Shown here in pieces: positions 55,953 to 64,000 of a stretch of 64,000 bases of DNA. The DNA lies in contig QAOA01002012.1 in assembly GCA_003255065.1 (NCBI GenBank), positions 368,662 to 432,661 of the forward strand. The letters are read 5' to 3'. How positions within the stretch are numbered: position 1 is the stretch's first letter; every line of letters begins with the position of its first letter. The DNA comes from Cercis canadensis. Lineage: Eukaryota > Streptophyta > Magnoliopsida > Fabales > Fabaceae. Under the pieces are notes generated by a model. The model did not search any database and was not told where the DNA came from. It saw only the letters and a program-made list of their open reading frames with translations. The position numbers were made by a program, and so were the translations under genes.

Positions 55953-57369
55953 TGATGAACATTATTTTTATATATTAATTAATCTCCTAATCCTATTTTG
56001 GGCTTATTTGATTAGGCTTGGGTCATATTTCATTAAATAGGTTCAAATTGGGCTTAAGTGTGTTTTTCAGCATTATTAGGGTTTTGACACTATTCTGTAT
56101 GTCTAAAAATTGTGATTCTTGTCTTGTAGGAAAGCTAAGAGGATTATCTACAACTTTTATTTAGACATCCAAGGCCAATTTAGATGTTCAGTGGATCAAA
56201 TTTAACCCAGAAGTCAGAGTAGAGTTGTTGCCGTTGGATCTTGACCCGCATGCAGTGTTTGGACCATAACTTGTGTTATACATGTCGTATAGACTTGAAA
56301 CCGGTCCCATTAAAAAGCTAAGGCGCAGGGATTCAATTGTTATAAAGGCCGGTTCAACAAATTATGAAGTTAAGATGGTCTTATTTCCTGTAGAAAATGG
56401 CTGATTAGTCCAGAGACCTATATTGACCTAGATGGACTTAAATGAGCTTAACTTCCTCAATTCAGGCCCAATTAAGCCCAAACCGGAGCCCATTTGAAGT
56501 TGAGGTCCAGAGGTTTAAACTAGGTTATGGGTAAATTAGGTGTGCATGAAAGTTAGAAAGTTATAAGCAGAGAAAGGAGGCAGACGAGTTATCATTGCTA
56601 GACTAGGCAGCTTTTATTTTCTCTCTTAAAAATTCTGGAGCTCTTTGATTTATGACTACACTTCTCCATTGGAGCTTGGATTTCATGACCATGGAGGAGT
56701 AGAATCCTTATAACCAAGTTAGACTCCTGATTAAATTCGGTTTTGATTTTGAGATTATGTTCTTAATTGGATTAAACTTAATGCAATTTCTTCTTCTTTG
56801 AATTTCTACCTTGCTTTAATCTTTATATGAATTCATAGAGATCTTTGTGATTTATATGGATATTGAAGTAAGAAATAGAATTTAGATTGATCAATCTTTA
56901 ATCTATGGTTAGAATTTAAAGAAACTATGCTATGTTAATTGATGTTCGGTTTTTAGATTAATCACTAATTGCTTAGTCTTTGTGATTACAAGATTAGTGA
57001 TTGTATGTGGTTAATCGAATTCTAAGTGATAACTTAGTAGGAATAATTAGTCACAATTAGAGATTTCGGTTGTGATTAAACTCAATTAGCATTGCTACAT
57101 TAAGACTTAATCACTCATGTTAATCTAGGATGAATCAAACTAGTTTTTGATGGATGTCTAGCTAGGTTACGCCTTTAATCAACTACATTAATCTTTGTTT
57201 AATTCTGTAATTTACTATTATAATCTTGTTTCAAAAATCCCCTGTTTTTAACTTGAAATTATTGATTACACATTGCATTCCTTGTGAGACAAACCCAGAT
57301 TATGCCCTCTATTGCATTCTAATTAGGGGATTCAGTTTAATTTAATTAGTTAAGCGACAACACCAATCA
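55953..57369 (+). repeat. 5' LTR of the Athila element, 1.42 kb
   Basis: Starts TGATGAAC at 55953 and ends CAATCA at 57369, 5 bases before the primer site. The borders are set by the disrupted frame on the left and the primer site on the right, because the second LTR is not in the window. Confidence 0.75.
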
Positions 57370-57374
57370 AATTT

Positions 57375-57391
57375 TGGCGCCGTTGCTGGGG
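57375..57391 (+). other. Primer binding site (Asp-tRNA type)
   Basis: tggcgccgttgctgggg differs by one base from the complement of the plant Asp-tRNA 3' end (tggcgccgttgccgggg), the usual primer of Athila-type elements. Confidence 0.85.
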
Positions 57392-57949
57392 AATGTTAAT
57401 GTTAGTTGATGATTTTAAGTTTATTGTGTGAATTTTAGTCATTTGCTCCCATTTCTCCCTTGTTTTCCTTGCATTTTGGCTTGATTCATTAATTTTCGCG
57501 TGTACTGTTCCGGCCAAAATATTTTGCTCCGATTGACCTGAAACTTGGTCAATTGAAGGAAAATGGGCCAACAATCAATAATCACAACCTATGGCTGTGA
57601 GGTCTGCATATTTAAGCCAAATTCCACTGTTTAAACCACTTTTTTATTTTTTAAAGATTTTTTATTTAATTTTTGAGTTCCATTTAGTCTCAAATTTCAC
57701 CCTGTGGTGGTAGAAAAATTTTAAAAAATGTTTAGATAGGTCAACTAGTGTTATTTTAGTCTCTTTTTTTCCTTTGTTTAGTACATTTTGTGTGTTTCCA
57801 TTTTAGTGCAATTCTGTCACCCTGTGTGTGTTAATTCTATTTTAGTGTATTTTAGTGCAATTCAAGTCCCCTATATGATATTTTGGTGATTTGGTTCCAT
57901 TTTCCCCTTGTTTTTCCTTTATTTTGGCTTGAATTAATTGATTCCTTGA

Positions 57950-58385
57950 ATTGATTGCTTTGTTAAATTCAGATTACTTTCTGTCATTTACTTTATCATA
58001 TTTATTTTTTGTCATTTACCTTTTGTCATTTACTTTCTGTCGTTTAATTTATGTCATTTACTTTATGTCATTTACTTTTTCTCATTTAATTTTTGTCGAT
58101 TAATTTCTGTCAATTACTTTCTGTCATTTAATTTCTGTCGATTACTTTCTGTCATTTACTTTATGTCATTTACTTTCTGTCATTTAATTTTTATCGATTA
58201 CTTTCTGTCATTTACTTTTTGTCATTTAATTTTTGTCATTTACTTTCTGTTAATTATTTTATGTCGTTTACTTTTTGTTGATTACTTTCTGTTCATTACT
58301 TTATGTCGTTTACTTTCTGCTGATTACTTTCTGTCAATTACTTTCTGCTGAATACCTTTTGTCGATTACCTTCTGTTTTAGCCAT
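57950..58385 (+). repeat. Degenerate pyrimidine-rich repeats in the Athila leader
   Basis: About 25 diverged copies of ttactttctgtcattta-type units (17-20 bp) lie between the primer site and gag. They appear non-coding. The unit is close to a T/C-only strand with TGTC steps. Confidence 0.75.
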
Positions 58386-58468
58386 TTTCTGTCCCTATTT
58401 CTGTGGTTCTGTGTTGTGTTCCTGTTTTAGTGTGTTTTGGCATTCTGCCAATCTTGTGTACATGATGT

Positions 58469-60473
58469 ATGACTCGGTCTTCTTGCAATGATTTATGTGA
58501 TATTGATTGTGAGATTGATAAAATATTTCATAACCGGCATAGACAAGCTAGAAGAAGAGTAGTTGTTGATCCTATTCTTAATCCTGTTGTTTATAATTCT
58601 ATTGACAACATGACTGACCATAACATAAATGATAATGTGGATCATATTGTTAATGATGCTGCCAATAGGGCTGGACATAATGATATGCATGTTAGACCTA
58701 GGACTCTTAAGGAGCTTGCTGCCTCAGATGTGACATACCAACCTTTAGGCATTCAATACCCTGAGTTAGATGCTTCTTTTGAATTCAAGTCCGGATTGAT
58801 ACACTTGTTGCCTAGATTTCATGTTCTTGCAGGTGAGGATCCCCATAAGCACTTGAAGAAATTCCATGTGGTTTGTTCAACAATGAAGCCACAATGAGTT
58901 TCTGAGGAGGACATTAAATTGAGGGCATTTCCTTTTTCCCTTGCGGATGCTGCAAAGGATTGGCTCTACTATCTCTCACAAGGCTCAGTGACAAATTGGA
59001 ATGGGATGAAGAGACTCTTTTTGGAGAAGTTTTACCCTGCCTCTAGGACTGCTGCAATTAGAAAGGACATTTGTGGTATAAGTCAGCTTCCAGGAGAGAC
59101 CTTGCATAAATACTAGGAAAGGTTCAATAAGTTGTGCTCAAGTTATCCTCACCATCAGATTAGTGACCAACTCTTAATTCAATATTTTTATGAGGGTCTA
59201 ATGCCTATAGAGAGGAGCAATATTGATTCTGCTAGTGGAGGAGCATTTGTGAGTAAGACACCTGCTGCAGCTAGGGATTTGATATCTAATATGGCTGCTA
59301 ATTCCCAACAGTTTGGCACTAGGATGCATTCTACCAATAGAGGGGTCAATGAGGTTAATGTGTACCTTGCTGACCAACAGAGGATGGAACATAAGCTTGA
59401 TGAGTTAACCTCATTGGTGAGACAATTAGCCATGGGAAAACATCAACAGCCAACCATGCCACCAGTGCAGCCAGTGCAACCAATCCGAATTTGTGGCATA
59501 TGTTCTTGTTCTTCCCATTGCACTGATGCTTGTCCTACCTTTCAAGAGGATATCTCTACCTTCCCTAACCAAACAGCAGCTGCATCCAATATTTTTTCCA
59601 ACAAGCCTCAGTATTCCCAATCTCAGTACTACCAGTCTCACCAACCAAGACATGACCCTTTCTCTACCACATATAACCCTGGTTGGAGAGACCATCCAAA
59701 CTTGAGATATGACAATAACATGCAACCACAACAGCAGCCTAATGCTCAGCCTTACTAGTCATACCAAAATAGACCACCAGACTTTCAAAACAGACAACTT
59801 TTCTATCCTGCCAGCCAGCAAGCTTCCACTTCTAACCAATCTACACCTAACCTAGAAGAGCTTATGAAACAATTAGCAGCCAATAACCTCTAATTCCAGC
59901 AGAGCACTAGAGCTACCATTCAGAATTTGGAGACTCAAATTGGCCAATTGGCTTCATCCATTAGTCAACTACAAGCTCAAGGTTCTGGTAACCTTCCCTC
60001 TCAAACAGTTCTTAATCCAATTGAGAAGAATGTGAATGCAATCACCTTTAGGAGTGGTAAGGAAATTCCTGACCCTACCTTTGCACCTACAGCCAACCAT
60101 TCCAACAGTGGTCAGAGCAAGCCAAATGTGCAAGATAAGCCTGTTGTTGACCTTAACAGTTCTAACTCTAGCACTCCAGAGATGCTACAGCAGCATAAGA
60201 ACACTCATTCTGTTCCTCTGCCTTTTTCACAGAGAGCCCTTCAATCCAAAAAGTTGGATGAGACAGAGAAAGAAAGGGAACTTCTGGAGACATTTAGGAG
60301 AGTTGAAATTAACATTCCACTATTAGAGGCAATCAAACAGATTCCAAAGTATGCAAGGTTCCTGAAGGAGTTGTGCACTCACAAGAGGAAGTTAAAGGGC
60401 AATGAATGGGTCAGTATGAGCCAGAATGTTTCTGCCCTCATTCAACCTATGCCTAAGAAGTGCTAAGATTCTG
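58469..60473 (+). pseudogene. Athila gag region, inactivated
   Basis: A single frame from the ATG at 58469 carries the retrotransposon gag domain (LRAFPFSLADAAKDWLY near 58920, EKFYPASRTAAIRKDI near 59025) and a Gln/Pro-rich part after 59450. The CCHC-like segment near 59490-59530 (CGICSCSSHCTDAC) is irregular. In-frame stops are at 58895-58897, 59114-59116, 59756-59758, 59891-59893 and 60464-60466. Gag would form the particle that packages element RNA in the cytoplasm. Confidence 0.85.
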
Positions 60474-60519
60474 GAACTTTTACCATACCTTGTGTCATTG
60501 AAAACTGTAAGTTTGAGGA

Positions 60520-61200
60520 TGCTATGTTGGACCTTGGAGCTTCTATCAATGTCATGCCCAAGTCATTTTTCATTCACTTGGATTGGGACCCTTGCAGCCA
60601 ACAGGAGTGGTGATCCAACTAGCAAACAGAAGCAATGCATACCCTGCAGGCCTGATTGAGGATGTACTAGTTCGAGTTAATGAGTTTTTTTTCCTTGCTG
60701 ACTTCTACATCCTAGACATGAAGGGTGAATCAACAAATAGCAAGAATCCAATCATCCTTGGTTGACCTTTCCTCAAGACTGCTAGAACCAAGATAGATGT
60801 CCATTCTGAAACTCTTTCAATGGAGTTTGGTGATAGTATAGTGCAGTTTAATATCCTTGATGCCATGAGATATCCTATGGAAGACCATTCTGTTTACTGC
60901 ATTGATATTATTGATGAGTTAGTTGATGAGGTTGATGATAGTCTTCCCTCTAAACCCCCTGAGTTGTTGTTCTTGGATGATTTAATTTGTTGTGACTGTG
61001 ATAGTGATTCTGTTTGCTATGTTTGCTTAGGGATTACTGAATTTTTAGAGAGCAATGATTCTATCACAGAGGCTATTAAAGTAGTTGATGGAATAGTTGA
61101 TGATCCTGCAGTGGCAGTTGACGCCAAGTGTGAGGGGAGATTTATGTACTAGAGGCTGCAGCCAAGACCTTACTTCCTTCCATTGAGCAGCCACCCAAAC
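60520..61200 (+). pseudogene. Athila protease region, inactivated
   Basis: The aspartic protease signature reads LDLGASINVMP near 60523. A one-base loss near 60581 shifts the frame to that of 60583-60765 (PTGVVIQLANRS, DFYILDM), a TGA at 60763-60765 ends that frame, and another shift lies near 61143. The acidic stretch at 60900-61100 links protease to RT. Confidence 0.75.
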
Positions 61201-61226
61201 TGGAGCTTAAACCCCTCCCTAAGTAT

Positions 61227-62900
61227 TTGACTTATGCATTTTTAGAGGAGAATGAGCAGCTGCCAGTTATTATTGCCAAGAACCTTCAACCTGAGCAAGA
61301 GGCAAGATTGTTGCACATTCTGAGAGTGAATAAGAAGGTAATTGGGTGGACACTGGCAGATATACCTGGCATCAGTCCTTCTACCTGCATGCACAGAATT
61401 CTACTTGAGGAATATGCTAAGGTAGTGAGGCAGCCACAAAGGAGACTCAATCCACTGATTCTGGATGTGGTCAAGAAGGAGATAACCAAGCTTCTTCAAG
61501 TTGGAATTAATTACCCAATCTCAGATAGCAAGTGGGTGAGCCCAGTGCAAGTTGTTCCAAAGAAGTCGGGAGTGACAGTGGTGAAGAACCAGCATGATGA
61601 GCTCATTCCCACTCGAGTTCAAAATAGCTGGAGGGTCTGTATTGATTACAGACGGTTTAATCAAGCTACTCGCAAGGATCATTACCTACTTCCATTTATT
61701 GATCAGATGTTAGAGCGGCTGGCAGGAAAGTTCCACTATTGCTTTTTGGATGGATTCACTGGTTATTTCCAGATTCACATTGCACCGAAGGATCAGGAAA
61801 ATACCACCTTTACCTGCCCATTCGGCACCTTTGCATACCGACAGATGCCATTTGGTCTTTGCAATGCCCCAGGTACCTTCCAACGTTGCATAATTGGTAT
61901 ATTTTCTGATTTTATAGAGCATTGTATGGAGGTATTCATGGATGATTTTACTGTATATGGCTCTTCCTTTGATAACTGCCTATATAGCTTGTCTAGAGTT
62001 TTGCATAGGTGTATAGAGACTAATCTCGTTCTGAATTTTGAAAAGTGTCATTTTATGGTAGAACAAGGTATAGTCCCAGGACATGTAGTCTCTAGCAAAG
62101 GCTTAGAGGTAGATCCTGCTAAGATTGATGTTATTTCTTCTTTGCCTTACCCCGTATGCGTGCGGGAAGTTCATTCATTTCTTGGTCATGCAGGATTCTA
62201 CCGGCGCTTCATTCGTGATTTCAGCAAGATTGCCGTCTCGATGTCCAACTTGCTGCAAAAGGATGTGAATTTCATTTTCAGCCAACCTTGCAAAGATGCA
62301 TTTGATCACCTCAAGAAGGCTCTCACTTCTACTCCCATCATCCGACCTCCCGACTGGACGCTACCATTTGAGTTGATGTGTGATGCATCTAACTACGCAG
62401 TGGGAACAGTCCTTGCCCAGAGGGTTTGTAAGGCCCATCATGTGATTTACTATGCCTCGAGGACACTTGATTCTGCCCAAGCGAACTACACCATAATGGA
62501 GAAAGAGCTTTTAGCAATTGTCTTTGCTTTAGATAAATTTAGATCTTACTTGCTTTGTTCTCATGTGATAATTTTTTCTGACCATGCAGCACTCAAGTTC
62601 CTCCTGAAGAAACCAGATGCCAAACCCAGATTGATCAGATGGATGCTCTTTTTCTAAGAGTTCAACCTTGAGATTAAAGATAGGAGTGGAGCAGAGAATG
62701 TAGTTGCTGACCACCTGAGCCGGATCGAGAGAGATTCTAATGAGCAGTTTCCCATTCAGGATTCATTCCCTGACGAGCAGCTTTTAGGGCTGCATGGTGA
62801 GTTTCCCTGGTTTGCTGATATTGTTAATTATTTAGTTGCTCATGTTTTGCCTGCACACCTCACACGTGCACAGATTGATAAATTTAAGAGTGAGGCTAAA
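61227..62900 (+). pseudogene. Athila reverse transcriptase and RNase H, stop at the end
   Basis: An uninterrupted stretch of 476 codons (61227-62657) holds the RT palm and fingers (WRVCIDYRRFNQATRKDHYL, FGLCNAPGTFQRC, FMDDF at about 61937-61951) and RNase H (ELMCDASNYAVGTVLAQ at about 62372). A TAA at 62655-62657 interrupts the linker, which continues in frame (VADHLSRIE) until a TGA at about 62911. RT has its two catalytic Asp residues. This is the best preserved part of the element. Confidence 0.88.
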
Positions 62901-63997
62901 TATTATGTGTGAGATGATCCTTATTTGTGGAGATTCTGTAGTGATCAGATAATTAGGAGATGTGTGCCTAACCATGAGTTCCATTCTGTGCTTACTTTCT
63001 GTCATTCCTATGCCTGTGGAAGCCATTTTGGTCCTCAGAAAATAGCTAGAAAAGTATTAGATTCTAGTCTATATTAGTCCACTTTGTTTCATGATGCATA
63101 TGCCTTTTGTAAATCTTGTGAGCAATGCCAAAAATTAGGGAATATAACTCGTAGGAATGAGATGCCCCAACAACCTTTGTTGTTCTGTGAGCTTTTTGAT
63201 GTTTGGGGTATTGATTTTATGGGTCCATTTCCTGTTTCCTTTGGTTTTGTTTATATTCTGTTGGCTGTGGATTATGTTTCCAAGTGGGTGGAGGCTATTC
63301 CCACCAGGACTGATGATTCTCATGTGGTTGTCGAGTTTGTTAGATCACATATCTTTTGCAGGTTTGGCATACCCAGAGCGATCATCAGTGATCAAGGATC
63401 ACACTTCTGCAACCGGCACATGAAGACCTTGCTGAGCAAGTATGGAGTTTTTCACAAGACTTCCACCCTTTACCATCCTCAGACGAATGGCCAAGCCGAA
63501 GTCTCTAATCGAGAGGTTAAGAGAATTTTGGAGAAAACTATGAGGCCGGATAGAAAGGATTGGAGTAAGATGTTGGATGATGTTTTATGGGCATATCGGA
63601 CCACTTACAAGACACCTATAGGCATGACGCCTTATAGGTTTGTCTTTGGGAAGGCATGTCACTTACTAGTGGAGTTAGAACATCGGGCGTATTGGGCAGT
63701 TAGGGCTTGCAACATGGAGATAGGACTAGCAGGAGTCGAGAGGAAGTTACAACTTCAAGAGTTAGAAGAACTCCGATTAGAGGCCTATGAGAACTCTCGG
63801 CTGTACAAAGAGAAGACTAAGGTCTTTCATGATAAGCTGATCCTTCGGAATGAATTCTAAGTGAGGGAGAAAGTGCTTCTATACAACTCTCGCCTTAAGT
63901 TGTGGCCAGGTAAATTGAGATCCCGATGGGAGGGACCCTTTGTTGTCACTAATATTTTTGCTTATAGTGCAGTTGAAATCCAAGATGTGACTACGGG
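62901..63997 (+). pseudogene. Athila integrase, inactivated
   Basis: The zinc-binding part is recognisable (CHSYACGSHFGPQK near 63000, CKSCEQC near 63114), followed by the catalytic core with Asp in GIDFMGPF (about 63213), Asp in SDQGSHFCN (about 63390) and Glu in [10 protein letters not shown] (about 63500), so all three DDE residues are present. A TAG lies at 63075-63077 and a TAA at 63858-63860, before [19 protein letters not shown]. Integrase would insert the DNA copy in the nucleus. Confidence 0.87.
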
Positions 63998-64000
63998 GAG

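Larger units (their letters stand above)
55953..64000 (+). mobile_element. Athila-lineage Gypsy retrotransposon, incomplete at the window end
   Basis: The order is 5' LTR (55953-57369), Asp-tRNA primer site, long leader, gag, protease, RT, RNase H and integrase, running off the right edge. RT sequence (FMDDF active site, FLGHAGFYRRFI) and the primer type place it in the Athila lineage. Coding regions contain at least ten stops and several frameshifts, so it cannot move on its own. It interrupts the unidentified element at 54600-55952. The 3' LTR and any third gene are outside the window. Confidence 0.9.

Overview
The window is nuclear DNA of a flowering plant, most probably a eudicot. It is AT-rich, its genes are split by many GT-AG introns, and about two thirds of it is transposable elements of plant lineages: Athila-type and Arg-tRNA-primed LTR elements, a Mutator-like element with a plant mobile domain (PMD) gene, hAT-type non-autonomous elements, a tRNA-derived SINE, TRIMs and L1-type LINE remains. 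The sequence does not allow a species call.

Layout. 1-13090 is a nested stack. A PMD/Mutator-type pseudogene (11277-12510, minus) is cut at 11276 by a long coding-free LTR element (2043-11276, minus). That element's 3' LTR is cut at 2042 by an LTR of family A (950-2042, minus), which is cut at 949 by a second family A LTR in the opposite direction (1-949, plus). 13297-13910 is a LINE reverse transcriptase remnant split by a TRIM. 15985-28150 is host gene 1 (minus), a TAF15-type RNA-binding protein: 7 coding exons, 387 codons, a probable distant 5' UTR exon, and transposon debris in its introns. 28294-31133 is intergenic DNA with a palindromic MITE, a hAT-type element and a SINE. 32428-42721 is host gene 2 (minus), a predicted plastid metallo-beta-lactamase-fold protein with a ferredoxin-like CxxCxxC segment: 11 exons, 364 codons. 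42824-50071 is a 7.2-kb Mutator-like element with about 213-bp inverted repeats, a PMD gene (plus) and a transposase gene (minus) facing each other; both genes are broken. 50117-53874 is another element with long inverted repeats, holding a deleted Copia element. 54600-55952 is a fragment of an unidentified element. From 55953 to the window end is an Athila-lineage Gypsy element with 5' LTR, Asp-tRNA primer site, gag, protease, RT, RNase H and integrase regions, all broken.

The two host genes are unrelated and both lie on the minus strand. The coding sequences of both could be followed through every splice junction with phase kept, so both look intact. The large Mutator-like element ends about 100 bp upstream of the second gene's start codon, so that gene's promoter must be short or partly element-derived. 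No CRISPR array, canonical tRNA or rRNA gene was found. Four single N bases all lie in or beside A/T homopolymers.
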